36,605 nucleotides of DNA, from contig JAMYWO010000355.1 in the NCBI GenBank assembly GCA_024220525.1, positions 1 through 36,605 on the forward strand, written 5' to 3'. This document shows, piece after piece, positions 1 to 10,949 of the stretch. The DNA comes from Cochliopodium minus (lineage: Eukaryota > Discosea > Himatismenida > Cochliopodiidae). The notes beneath the pieces are model-generated. The model was not told the DNA's origin and did no database searches. It saw nothing but the letters and a program-made list of their open reading frames with translations. A program made the translations under genes and the position numbers. Each line of letters begins with the position of its first letter. Position 1 is the stretch's first letter.

Positions 1-279
1 TTGAATCATCTTATCTGCTCCCATTTTTTCCTTCTTCAATTTTGTTTGCAAGATTTCTATCTTTCTATCCTTGAACATCACTATCTCATTTACTTTTGCT
101 TTGTGTTTTTTCTTTACTTCTTCTGATTTCTTTTGGTTTCTCATTCTATCTCTCCTCACAGCAGCCACGATACTTGCTCCAACTTCTTTTTTAACACCCT
201 CCTCAATTCCTTTTTCCAATTCTTCTATGAATCTATTATCACTTTGGATTTCTTTTTCTTTTTTAACAATGATTTGGAT
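1..279 (-). CDS. Coiled-coil protein, 5' part (continues at 15666-15489)
   Basis: The minus strand is open from about 279 to the window edge, after an in-frame TGA at 282-280. The first ATG is at 144-142, so the true start may be in an unseen upstream exon. The peptide is rich in Lys and Glu in a heptad-like pattern (for example EELEKGIEEGVKKEV and KIEILQTKLKKEK), which suggests a long coiled coil. The last 77 bases (77 to 1) are identical to 15666-15590, where the same frame runs on to a stop at about 15489. I read the two pieces as one gene separated by a wrong scaffold join. No catalytic motif is visible, so function is unknown; a structural or scaffold role is inference only. Confidence 0.5.
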   Translation of the reverse strand, partial: MQIIVKKEKEIQSDNRFIEELEKGIEEGVKKEVGASIVAAVRRDRMRNQKKSEEVKKKHKAKVNEIVMFKDRKIEILQTKLKKEKMGADKMIQ

Positions 280-447
280 TCAAAATTTGAAATAAAAATC
301 TGTTTCATACCCTCTAATTTCCTTTTCCTATATCAATTCAATAATAACATTTTTATTTTGATGATAACGTATTCTTTCGACAATTTATTCTCGTATAAAT
401 TTTTTTTGGATTATTCATTTATATTGTATTAATTATCCAAAGAAAAT

Positions 448-660
448 TTACTTTGTTTTTTCATTGATAAATTTGGTGTAACATTTTCTGCAAATTATAT
501 CATTCACTCCATCCTCGATTTTATTTTTTGGCACAAAATCACTTGGTTTATTCAATGCTGATGGTACCCATCTCTTATTACCCTTTTTATATAAATTTGA
601 ACAACTGCAACATTTTTTTCCATTAGGATCAATTTTATTGGTTTTTTTCTTTGAATTCAT
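448..660 (-). CDS. Small four-cysteine (zinc-binding-like) protein
   Basis: A 70-residue ORF from ATG at 660 to a stop at 448. It is very basic and carries two C-x2-C pairs, one near residues 17-20 (CCSC) and one near residues 57-60 (CRKC), separated by about 36 residues. This spacing suits a four-Cys zinc finger or zinc ribbon. A plausible acceptor (TTTACAG) lies just upstream, so an extra 5' exon is possible. The next gene upstream on the same strand is the cysteine peptidase gene, about 340 bases away. I do not recognise a named family. Nucleic-acid binding is a guess from the cysteines and the charge. Confidence 0.45.
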   Translation of the reverse strand: MNSKKKTNKIDPNGKKCCSCSNLYKKGNKRWVPSALNKPSDFVPKNKIEDGVNDIICRKCYTKFINEKTK

Positions 661-1000
661 CTCACAATATTCCTAATCTGTAAATGCAATCAATCTTATT
701 TAACGCAATAATTAATTCAGAAAAATTACCAGGGAAGAGGAAATTTGAAACAGATTTTTTTTTTTTTATTTGAAATCTCTTTGTTCACAAACTATCAAAG
801 CAAAATAACATTTTTTATTCTCCAAATGAATTGAAACAATTTTTGAGAATTCAAGATTACAAACAAAAGATGTTGATTAAAAATGATTTTTGATTCAAGA
901 ACTATGTCAAGAAAAAGTTTTATTAAAAGACATGAAATTGTCTTCTTTCTTCACTTCTTGGAGAAAACAAGAAAGGAAAAAGAAACATAATTAAAACATT
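661..1000. other. Non-coding spacer
   Basis: About 340 AT-rich bases between the peptidase gene and the four-Cys gene. It includes a 12-base T run near 751-763. I see no convincing ORF, RNA gene or repeat. Confidence 0.5.
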
Positions 1001-1088
1001 TTACAGATTTGCTTTCTCTTCAAAATCCGATTTAATATAGTTAATTTCAATACCAAACAAATAATTCTTAAAACCCAAAAACAATGGC

Positions 1089-1946
1089 TTAAAATAGTTT
1101 GAATAATAAAAAGAAATGGAAATTGGACATGTATTCTCCATTATGAAAAGAATCAAATACAAATAAAGTTTTTTTCTTTCTATCAATTAAAATGTTAACA
1201 TAGTGGCCCCAAATATTCAAAATGATTGGTCCTAGTTGGATTAAGCTTTTTTTGTTTTCTTTAAATTCTGTGAAAGAAAACAGCTTATCTTTTAATTGGA
1301 TAAATACATCTTCTTTGTGAAAAGGAATTTCTTCGAAAGAATGTTCTTTTTCCTCTCTTCTTTCACATAATGAAATATCAAATCTTATTGAATTTTCTAA
1401 GAAAATATTTTTTTAATTTTAAATTTAATTATAATTTTCAACATATACTTGATACAATTGGGCCATAAGTCACATTTCTAACAAAAGCAACATTTCCGTC
1501 ATTTTCTTCAAATAGATAGTTTCTAAGATCTATATCGCTCATCATTCTGAGAGGACGTATTAAATGAAATTAATAAAAATTGAGATCAGGTTTTACGAAT
1601 AAAGATAATATCTTTTATCTTCTTCATTCTTGAATTCATTTTGATTATTTACAACATATTTCCTTCTATTTTCAATCACTAAATCAATAATTGATTCAAA
1701 TTTTGGTATTAAAAAATCTTTATCATTCAATGCCCCTTTTATTTCCAATATATCTTTTCCATTTCTTAAATACTCCGAAATAATCTTTGAGGCAATACAT
1801 GCTATGAAACCACAACTATTCTCTGAAGATAATAAACCTTTCTTTGTTGATATTTTAATTATTTCTTTTGATAATTGATCAATTATATTAATTTGAACAA
1901 CCCTTATCTCTCCTTCTTCCAAAATAATTCTATCATATATTTCCAT
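1089..1946 (-). CDS. Putative papain-fold cysteine peptidase (three exons)
   Basis: Exon 1 starts at ATG 1946 and runs to about 1595. It contains a candidate nucleophile in ENSCGFIACIASKII. A 58-base GTAAAA..CAG intron leads to exon 2 (about 1545-1450), and a short GTATAT..TTAG intron leads to exon 3. Exon 3 carries NIWGHYVNILIDRKKKTLF followed by VFDSF: a His, then a beta strand and an Asp, as in papain-like and Ulp/adenain-like peptidases. Both splices keep the frame. Cys, His and Asp occur in the order expected for a papain fold, so a peptidase or ubiquitin-like hydrolase is likely; the exact family is uncertain. The frame ends at TAA 1091-1089, but the next frame stays open to 1001 and looks coding, so a frameshift, sequencing indel or pseudogene is possible. 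There is no signal peptide. Confidence 0.5.
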
Positions 1947-2157
1947 ATTTTAATTATTTCCAATTTTTTATAATTATCCGCAAAGATTCCCCAACGTAAA
2001 AATATATCCATTGAGTTGTTGACGAATAAAGAATTTGTTTCCCTTAATGACATCAAATTGAGGAGGAAATTTAATTTAATCTTTTAATTAAAAAAAATTG
2101 AAACTTAAACTTGACACAAGAACATAATAAATGGATGAAATTAGTGATCTCAAAAAT

Positions 2158-2214
2158 NTTATTTTTTATTTTTTATTTTTTATTTTTTATTTTTTATTTT
2201 TTATTTTTTATTTT
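2158..2214. repeat. Single N plus (ATTTTTT)n at a contig join
   Basis: One N at 2158 is followed by about seven copies of a 7-base T-rich unit. The same unit follows the N at 15667 and lies at 32810-32872, both next to broken genes. A short plus-strand ORF starting ATG 2131 runs into the N and could be a first exon of the Sel1 gene on the right, but that is unproven. Confidence 0.8.
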
Positions 2215-2271
2215 ATTTTTTGTTTTTTGTTTTTTTATTATTTTTTATCATTTTCTCAAAAAAAAAAAAAG

Positions 2272-2825
2272 AAACGATTTCCCAAATACAAATATCAAAA
2301 AAGCAATCGAATTGTATATAAAAAGTGGAGAATTGGGGAATTCCAACGCATACAACGTACCAAATATAATAAAAATTTTGTTTTTTATTAATATTTTTTT
2401 AAAAAAAGAACCTTGCTTTGGTTTACCAAAACGGAGAAAACAATGTAGAAAAAGACATGAAAAATGCAATTTTGTATTTCGAGAAAGCTTCTTCAATGGA
2501 AAACGAAAGTGCCATGTAATATTTTTTTATTTTTTTAATTTTCATCAAATTTTTTAAAAACTTTTTTTTATTATTTTTTTAATGTTTATTTTAAATTATT
2601 TTTTATAATTTTATTATCATAATTTTATTCAGGTTGAATCTTTCTCTTATTTATCAAAAAGGAGAGGAGGGTTACGTTGTAAAGGATGAGAAAAAGGCTT
2701 TGCATTATTTGCGTCTTTCCGCCAGCAAAGGAAATCCTCAAGCGGAGCAATATCTTAACAACTACTCTTTCCATATCATGTATTCTCTATCTTACAACCT
2801 CCCCCCAAAAATTTTGAACTTTTGA
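2272..2825 (+). CDS. Sel1-repeat protein, C-terminal part (5' end missing)
   Basis: Three exons can be joined in frame: 2272-2356, 2409-2515 and 2633-2825 (stop TGA). The splices GTACC..AAG and GTAATA..CAG keep phase. The product has consecutive Sel1-like repeats: KKAIELYIKSGELGNSNAYN, then NLALVYQNGE with MKNAILYFEKASSMENESAM, then LNLSLIYQKGEEG with KKALHYLRLSASKGNPQAEQ. These are TPR-like helical hairpins that act as protein-binding scaffolds. The final residues after the last repeat are not repeat-like. The 5' end is lost in the (ATTTTTT)n tract and N at 2158. This is a different gene from the Sel1 gene at 17098-19642. Partner and pathway are unknown. Confidence 0.7.
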
Positions 2826-2966
2826 AATTAAAAAAAACTTTAAAAAAATTTTCAAATTAATTGCTTTTTTTAATTACTTAATTTGATAAACAAGGAAAAA
2901 AAAAAGTTTTAAATTTTAAATCTTTAATTGTCTTTTTTTAAAATAAATTTTAAATAAAAAAAAAAA

Positions 2967-5769
2967 ATGCACAAGATTGAAATTCTTTGTATATCAAGTT
3001 TTGCATTTTTCATGATTTCTGTGATTATATACACCTATATCGATGATAAATCCAAAGACACTTCGATTTACATCAAGACTATTCGAAAAGAAGATTTATT
3101 ATTAAATAGCACTGATGAAGAATACAATGGAGAAATCACATCGCCAAAGATATGTGTTATCATCCCCTATTTTGGTATTCATTTTTTTTTGGTATAAAAT
3201 GAGAATTTATATTTTTTCATATCAACAAATTTGTGATATGAAATTAAAATATTGCAAATCTATTCATTCAATATTTAGGCAAATTTTTAAATTAAAGAAA
3301 ATATATCTTTTCATATCAACACAATTGTGTGATACAATTTTGGATCCAAAAACAAATTCAAAATTGGAATAGTCTTTTAGGGAAAATTTTGATTCAAAAT
3401 AAATTTTCTAAAGAGATTTCTTTATTTAAAAAATAATTAATTAAATATTGAAATTAAAAAACAAATTATATAAAATAAAAATAAAAAAGTTCAAAATAAA
3501 AATCAAATTAATCTAAAAATTTTAAAAAAATTTTAAATGTAGGAGACCACTACCCCGAATATCTAAAGTATTTCCTTGAAAGTGCATCAAAAAGCAAAAA
3601 ATACGAATTCATATTATTCCTCAATAAAAAACCCAACAAAATACTCTCAAACTTTCCCTCCATCAAAATCTACATCATCCCAAATCTCATTTCTTTCATT
3701 TACACTAGAATATTTGAGATTATGGGCTTGGAACCTAAAGATCATATTCAAAGCTTCAAAAATTTGGTACATATGACCCACAAACAACCCCATCAACTCA
3801 CACGCTACAAGGTTTTTTTTTCCTAAAAACAAAAAAAAAAACAAATTTAAATTATTTAAATCCAAATAATTATATATTTAATAAAATTTAAAAATGAAAA
3901 TTGAAATTAATCCCAATAATTTTTTGAAACGAATATTTAAAGTAAAGAAAGATTTAACAAATGCTTATAATTAAAAAAAATTTTTCTTATTTTTAAATTT
4001 CTTAATTAATTTTAAATTTTGAAAAAATTATTTTCAAATTTCTTTTTTATTTGGAAGCCATTTTTTGGATTGATTTTTGAGAAATGGATGGATAGTAAAT
4101 TCACTCATTGGTGTTGGTCTGATGTTGATATTATTTTTGGTGACTTAGACAAATTCACAACAAACGATATGCTAAATAATTTTGGTAAAAATCAAATTTA
4201 AACAATTATTTTTTTAAAGGAAAATTTTTTTAAAACTCGTGGGAATAGACGGTAAATTAATTTAATTGACTTAAAACATTCTATTAATAATTATTTATTT
4301 TATTTTTAATTTTTTTATTGATTAATTTCATTAAAATCAATTTTTTCTTTAATTTTAATTATTTTTTATTAATTTTATTTCAATTTTAAATTATTTTATT
4401 AAATTAGTGTATACATTTGGATCAGAGGATGAATTATTGTTTTTAAGAGGACAATTCACTTGTTTCAAAAGATCTGCGGCTAATTTGTACAAACTTTGTG
4501 AAGAATGGAAAGACTTGTTGCTGTTTGACAAAAAAACGCGTATAAAAATAACTTTTTTTATTTATTTTAAAAAAATTTATAATAAATCCAATCAAAATAA
4601 TCAGATTTAGCAATGGAAGAAGGTATTTCATTTATAAAACATTTTAAAACATTTTAATTTAATTTTTATTTTATAAATTAATTTTTTTTTTATTAAACAA
4701 TTTTTTTTTGTTAGTATTTTTAATCTTATTTAAAACTTTAAATTTAAACTATCCATTTAATTTTGAAAATAATAATATTTTATTATTAAATAGGATGCTT
4801 ATCATACCAATTGATCCAAAACAGTTCCACTAGCTTTTATTCTTCAGGTAGGATGTTAACAGATCAGGATTATTACAACCTCTTCATTCTCCACAAAATA
4901 TTCCCCACTCTAAAATGGGTTGACGGAAGCTTTTTCCTCGACATCAACAAAGATCAGAGAAAAATGATGTACTCTATTGTTTCTAGTCGTGATGATGTCA
5001 AATTAAGGACTAAAGATTGTGAAATGCAAGGTAAATAAACTGTTTTAAAAAATAAAATAAAAATTTTTACTTTTTTCTTTAAATATTTTAAACTTTCAGA
5101 AAAATAAACTAAACATTTAATATGAAAAATTAATAAATAAAAAATTTTTTAAAAAAATTATCAAATTTATCAATAATAAAATAAAATCTAAAGTTTTTTA
5201 AATAAAATAAATGTAAACAAAAAATTAAAACATAAATAATAAAACTCAACAAATTTATAATAATTTTTAAAAACAAATTAAATGAAAAAACTAAAAAATC
5301 TCAAAAGGAAAAAATTGAATAAAAATTTTTAAACAACTTTAAGAAATATAAACTAAATAAAGAAAAATAAATTTGTTAAATGGACTTTAAGAAAAATAAA
5401 ACAAATTTTTTATTGTTGAACTTTAAGAAAAATAAACCAAATTAAATGAAAATTTTTTCACTAAAATTAAATTAAAAAAATTTTTTATTAAAAAAAAAAT
5501 AATATGTTAAAGGGTGGATGGATCCTTTGTTCAGAATATGTGCACTTAAAGGCAGGTTGGACTACAAGAGAATCCAAAATACAAATTCAGTTTCTTTCAC
5601 AGACACCATGATCTACTCTGACGTCAAGGGAGTTCTCCAGGAAGAGTACGTTCTTTTCCACTTTCAACACTTTAAGAGATCCAAGCATTTCATCTTCCTT
5701 GCTGATCACAAGTCTTCTCATTGGTCCATCAAAGGGGATTACACCCGATCTTCTTTTACCATTCAGTAG
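2967..5769 (+). CDS. DUF6625-like glycosyltransferase, type II membrane protein (7 exons)
   Basis: Exons: 2967-3174, 3543-3811, 4058-4184, 4408-4539, 4605-4622 (18-nt micro-exon), 4794-5030 and 5513-5769 (TAG). All join in frame. Residues about 5-25 form a single hydrophobic anchor (CISSFAFFMISVIIYTYI), giving a Golgi-type type II topology. The start of the lumenal domain reads KICVIIPYFGDHYPEYLKYF and is followed by YEFILFLN. PFFGLIFEKWM then precedes HWCWSDVDIIFGDLDKF, which has the Asp-x-Asp pattern of a nucleotide-sugar/metal site. YTFGSEDELLFLRGQFTCFK and MEEGCLSYQ follow. This order resembles the DUF6625 glycosyltransferase-like family as I recall it. Donor sugar and acceptor are unknown. 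The exon 3 acceptor is the least certain; the splice into the micro-exon restores the conserved block. Confidence 0.7.
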
Positions 5770-6305
5770 TTTTTTTTTTGAAAAATTACATGTATCTCAG
5801 CTCTGATTTTTTTTTGTTTAATTGTACATTAAAATTTTTATTTATTTTATTATTTTTTCATATTTATTTTTACTTTAGTTATTTTAATTTTTCTTTCCTT
5901 TAATTTATCTTTTTTATTTTTTATGATTTTATTCTATTTCTTTTTATGTTTTTTTGTTATTATCAATTTTTTTAGTTTTTAATTATTTTAGTTTTTAATT
6001 TTTTACATTTTTCTTTGATTTTTTTTTTTATTTTTTTTTATTTTTATTTTAATTATTTTATTTTTTTATTATATTATTTTTTCTTGATGTTTTTAACTTA
6101 ATCCTTTTTTCAAAGCATAATTTCAAAAACTATTTTTTTTTCTTTGAAAAATAATTTTCTTTGAAAGAAAAATTGGATGAAAAAAAAAAAATACTCTTCT
6201 TTCATCTTTGAATTCCTTTCAACATATTGTGCTTTGATTTGAATTTTACTTTGAAAATTTTTTTTTTTTATCTTTGAAAAATTAAATAAATAAAAAAAAT
6301 CCAAT
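5770..6305. other. T-rich intergenic spacer
   Basis: About 535 bases between two plus-strand genes, mostly T runs broken by A. It should hold the polyadenylation region of the glycosyltransferase gene and the promoter of the next gene. No ORF or RNA gene is supported. Confidence 0.5.
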
Positions 6306-9179
6306 ATGTTTAATATTCAAATTAAACTTCTCATTTTGTTTGTATTATTTGCATATATAAAATGTCTATCTATCCCAAGTAACTCTTTTTAAAAACATCT
6401 AATTTTATTTTATTTTCTTAAATAATACTCACATAAATCCTTCTAGATATCACATATAATAATGCTTTGGTAAGATGGGAGGTAGAACAAGGAGAAAGCG
6501 CAGCACAAGTATTGGAAAATTTTCCCAGGTATAAAAATTGAAAAAATTATTTCATTCATATATTTGAATGGGATGTTTTATATAAGATGAATGTGATTGA
6601 AAATGAATTAATTATTTAAGTTCATAAAATATTTTAAAAATTTGAAATTATTTTCTTCAAAAAAAAAAAAAATTTAATCTCCAAACGATGATACATCCAA
6701 ATTGGATAATAGATAGATTCAAATAAGTATAATATCAATCGGGGATTTATAATAGATTGTAGGGAGATAAATATTCAATATATAAAGTTGAAATCAATCT
6801 TATCTTTTCTATACAAGAGGAAGATTTGTTTAGAAAATTATTTCTACTAAATCTAAATCATCCAAATAAAAATTACCTTTCTTCATTCTTTTTAAACTTA
6901 TTTTTTTGATTTCAAATTTTTATTTCTTTAAAAATATTTGATGTTATTTTTTTTTAATTTTTTAACAAATTTATATTTTTTAATTTTAAAATTAAAAAAC
7001 ATTTTAATATTTTGTAATTACTTCAAAAATTTTATTTTTTATTTTTGATTTTTCATTAATTTTTTTTGTTTTTTTTTTATTTTTTGTTTTTTTTTAACAG
7101 ATACACTTTCAAACCATTCTTTGGGAAGGCACCTAAAGACTTTGATGCAAAAAACAAAATGTACTGGCAGGGTATCGCCTTCTTCGCAGCGCCATATGTC
7201 ATCATAGGAATCTTGATCCCTATCATTGGTTGTTGCATGTGTTGTTTGAGAAGATGTTCGAAGGGTAAAATAAAAAAAATAAAATTTAAAAAAAAATCAA
7301 AATAAATAAATCAAAAATTGACAAAAAAAAATTGTAATAACAAATAAATAAAAATAAAATAAAACCAAAAAATAAAAAATTAAATAAATAAAAATAAAAT
7401 AAATCAAAAATTAACAAAAAATTGTAATAACAAATAACTAAAAAAAAATAAAAAATAAAACAAATAACTAAAAAAACAAAATAAAAAATAAAACGAATAA
7501 CAAAAAAAAAATTTAATGAATATAATAATAAATCATATAAATGAAATATACAAATAAAAATTTTTGAAAAAAAAAAATAGTGATAAAATCAAGAATAAAA
7601 ATATCATAAATAAATCAAAAATAAATCTAAAAAATACAAATATAGATCATTACTCTAAAACCAAGATTTGGACCACCAAAATCTTCTTGCTTCTCTTCAT
7701 CTCTTTGATTGTGATTGTGTGTGCTTTTGGATTTGTGGGTAAAAAAAAAAAAATATTAACAAACCTTTTTTTTTTGATTTTTTAAATATATTTTTTAAAT
7801 ATTTATTTAAATATTTTCACTATAACTTTTTTAAATTTAATTTTTTTTTTACTATTTTAATTATTTTTTTACTATTTAAATTATTTTTTTGATTTTTTTT
7901 AATTTTTTTTAATTTTTTCAAAATTTTTTTATAACAATAATTTAAAATTTTTTGTTAGGAAATGCACTTTTGCAAAAATCGATTGGGAACGTTACTAACG
8001 AGATCTCTTCATTGATAGACCAAGCACTCAAAAACTTGACTTTTATCGACCAAAAAGTCAACGAAATACCTGAGCAAATCAGACAAAACTTGGACACTTC
8101 GTAATAAAATAAATTTTTTTTATTTTAATATTATTTATTTAATGATTTTAATTTAATTTTAATTTTAATTTCATTTTTTATTTTTTATTTCATTTTTTAT
8201 TTTTTTTAAATAAAAAAAGATTGTTAGACACTTTGGTGAATGAGCTTTCGGAAGTCTCCAACACCACCAACACAGTCAAAGGGTATGTCAACAAATCCGA
8301 AACCTGGAGAAGTAACCTAAAATATTTCATTATATTCTTTTAATATTTTATTAATTTATTTATTTTAAATTTTATTTTAATTTTATTTATTATTTTAATT
8401 TTATTTATTATTTATTTTTGATATTTTGTTTATTTTTTTATTTTTATTACTCATTTATTTTATTTTTAATTTTATATTTATTTTTATTTTTATTTTTAAT
8501 TTTTATTTTTATTTTTATTTTATTTTTATTCTTCATTTTTAGTTGTTTTGTTGAACTTGGCATACATAGTACCCTTGATAGGAGTGGTATTGTGTTTAAT
8601 TGTGATTTTCACCAACATCAAGTTTTTGTTGGCCATTGCCATGATCACCTTCACCATCTCCATCTCCTTCTCCATCTTCAGTGGTGCTGTATTAGGTAAA
8701 AAAAATAAAAAAATAAAAAAATAAAAAAAAACAAAATAAAAATAAAAAAATAAAAATAAAAACGGAAATAAAAATAGGAAAATAAAAAAAACAAAAATCA
8801 AATTAAAAAAAATAAAAAAAAAAAAATAAATATAAAAATAAAAATAAAATAAAAATGAAAAAATAAAAAGAAAAATAAAAAAATAAAAAAACAAAAAACA
8901 AAAAATTAAAAAAAAATAAAATTAAAAAAAAAAATAAAAATAAAAATAAAATAATCAAAATTTTCTTATTAAGCACCTGGTTCTGTTGTTTTGAGTGACT
9001 TGTGTCCAGTGATGGATGAGGAAATTTCCCAACTTACAGGTTCTAATTTAACTGACAACTTTTTTGGGTTGTGTCCTTCACAACAAACCGTTAATCAGTT
9101 TTTGGGAGACATCAATGGCTTCGAAGATCAAATAAGACAAAACATCACCTATTTGGAACACCAAAGTAATTTTTTTTAA
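6306..9179 (+). CDS. Prominin/tweety-like multi-pass membrane protein (3' part missing)
   Basis: Eight exons join in frame: 6306-6378, 6447-6528, 7101-7264, 7646-7738, 7959-8100, 8220-8311, 8543-8695 and 8974-9165. Residues 1-24 look like a signal peptide. Membrane segment 1 (APYVIIGILIPIIGCC) is followed by a Cys cluster (CCMCCLRRC). Segment 2 is IFLLLFISLIVIVCAFGF. Next come a helical extracellular-type loop with N-x-S/T sites and two close segments, NLAYIVPLIGVVLCLIVIF and LLAIAMITFTISISFSIF. The last exon starts a second outer loop (VVLSDLCPVMDEE). Signal peptide, TM1, Cys-rich strip, TM2, loop, TM3-TM4, loop is the prominin plan; tweety proteins are similar. A fifth segment is missing: after a donor at 9166 there are only about 100 bases before PGK on the other strand. 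Without that splice the frame would stop at 9179. Confidence 0.6.
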
Positions 9180-9264
9180 TTTTTTTTAAAGAAAATTTTT
9201 TTTAATTTTTAATTTTTTAATTTTTTAAATTTTAAATTTTTTTAATTTTTAATTTTTTAATTTT
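9180..9264. other. Probable chimeric junction in AATTTTTT-type sequence
   Basis: This short A/T stretch lies between a plus-strand intron donor of the prominin-like gene (9166) and a minus-strand intron donor of PGK (9271-9265). Two converging genes each enter an intron here and neither resumes. The sequence is near-symmetric (T5-6)(A2-3), so a read-level misjoin would be easy. Confidence 0.6.
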
Positions 9265-9271
9265 CATATAC

Positions 9272-10781
9272 CTCCTCCAATGATCATCTCGTCTACCTTG
9301 TCCAACAAATTTTCAATGAGTTTAATTTTGTCACTCACTTTTGCACCACCTAAGATTTTAATAGATAAAAAAAAAGTGTTAAAAATAAAAATGTTCAGAA
9401 AAATGATTGAAATTGAATTAATTAATTATTTAAATTTATAATTAATTATTTAAATTTAAAATTTTTTATTTAAAAATATTTTTTATTTAAAAATTGTTGA
9501 TGTTTTTTTTACCCAAGATGGCGAGAAAAGGTCTTTTAGGAGACTCGAGTGCTTTAGAGAAATAAACCAACTCTTTCTTCATCAACAACCCTGCTACTTT
9601 TTGTTGGACATCAATTCCTACGATTGAACTGTGAGCTCTAAAATATAAAAATAAAAATAAAAATATTAAAAAAAAAAATGAAAATGAAAAAAATGAAAAA
9701 TAAAAAAAATAATAAATAAAAATAAAAATATTAAATTCATAAAAAATAATAATTATAATAAAAAAAAAAATATATAAATAATAATAAAAATATATGAAAA
9801 GAAAAATAAATAAAAATAAATAATAAATAATAATGTGCTAAAAAATAAAATAATAAAAATGAAAAGAAAAATAAAATAAAAATGAATAATATTAAAAAAA
9901 TAAAAAAATAAAAAATTTACCTGTGTGCAGCACCAAAAGCATCATTGACATAAACATCAGCAAGAGAAGACAAGAACTTTCTAAACTTGGAGACACTCTC
10001 AGTAGAAGCCTTGACCTTCTTCCCCTCATTGTCCAATGAAGCACCCTCTTCCTCAGCATAGAATCTGACATTCTCCAACAAAAGAATCGATCCTCCTTCT
10101 AATTGTTTCACTGCTTCTTCTACTTTCTCTCCGATGCAATCTTCTACGAAGAACACTTTTGATTTCACCAAGGTTTTGAGCTTTTCGTAGATTGGCTTCA
10201 AACTGTACTTTTCTACTCTTTTTCCGTCTGGTCTTCCCAAGTGTGATACCAAAATCACTTTTGCATCTTTTTTTTTTTTTAAAAATTTTAATTATTAATT
10301 TTTCTATCGGAGAATTCCAGCGAGATATATGTGATGATATAATAGATTTAATGAGATATCCAAGATAATAAATTAATATCCAAACAAAATTTTTCTATTG
10401 TACAAAAGATTTCATAATTTAAGGATAATTATGATTATACTATAATATTTTATATATTTTTTTATTTTGATCAATATAAGATGATCATTTTCATGTTAAT
10501 TTATCTCAAATATTGGGTTTTTTTTTAACATTTTTTTTTTCTTTTTTTTATATCTTTCCTTACTTTTTGATGTGCAATATTCAATGGTTGGCAATGCTGC
10601 AACAATTCTTTGTGGATTTGTAATTTGCAAATTTTTATCTTGTGGTACATTGAAATCAACCCTATATAGGTTTTAATTGTCATGTTGTAGAAAAATATAT
10701 TATTTCTTATATTTTTTACCTAATGAGGACTCTCTTGTTAGTAACATCAATATTATCAAGTGTCATTTTTTTGCTTAACAT
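9272..10781 (-). CDS. PGK: Phosphoglycerate kinase, N-terminal half
   Basis: PGK moves a phosphate from 1,3-bisphosphoglycerate to ADP in glycolysis. Exons (5' to 3' on minus): 10781-10720, 10661-10565, 10266-9921, 9637-9513 and 9350-9272. The start is ATG 10781 or in-frame ATG 10766. Family marks seen: RVLIRVDFNVP (substrate Arg and Asp), [66 protein letters not shown] and VDEMIIGGG. About 238 residues are present, the usual size of the N-terminal domain plus the start of the nucleotide-binding domain. The last exon ends in phase 1 (GGAGGAG then GTATATG). It joins exactly to the exon starting at 23846, giving [13 protein letters not shown]. No organelle signal is seen, so a cytosolic enzyme is likely. 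Confidence 0.95.
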
Positions 10782-10949
10782 TTTTTTCCTTTATTTCTCA
10801 AATCAAATTTTTTTATTATTTTTCAAAAAGGATTGAAATTGATTGTCAATTGGATTGGATTATAAACAAGATTTATTTAGGAATCATTTCATTCAAATTT
10901 CATATATTTTATAAAGCATTATAAATTGAAATTAATAAAATTTAATTGT

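Noticed and set aside
71-432. Plus-strand ORFs at the left edge
   Set aside because: Phe/Ser/Leu-rich translations of the strand opposite a Lys/Glu-rich coiled coil; no coding signal of their own.
2111-2557. ORFs across the N and (ATTTTTT)n at 2158
   Set aside because: Translation of a simple repeat (Phe/Tyr/Leu runs) through an unknown base; only the Sel1 exons after 2272 are supported.
8418-8894. Hydrophobic ORFs on both strands around 8418-8894
   Set aside because: Mostly introns of the prominin-like gene read through; the real exon is 8543-8695 in another frame.
10270-10540. Less AT-rich stretch within PGK intron 2 considered as a tRNA or other RNA gene
   Set aside because: No cloverleaf, no A or B box that I can see, and it sits cleanly between two PGK exons.
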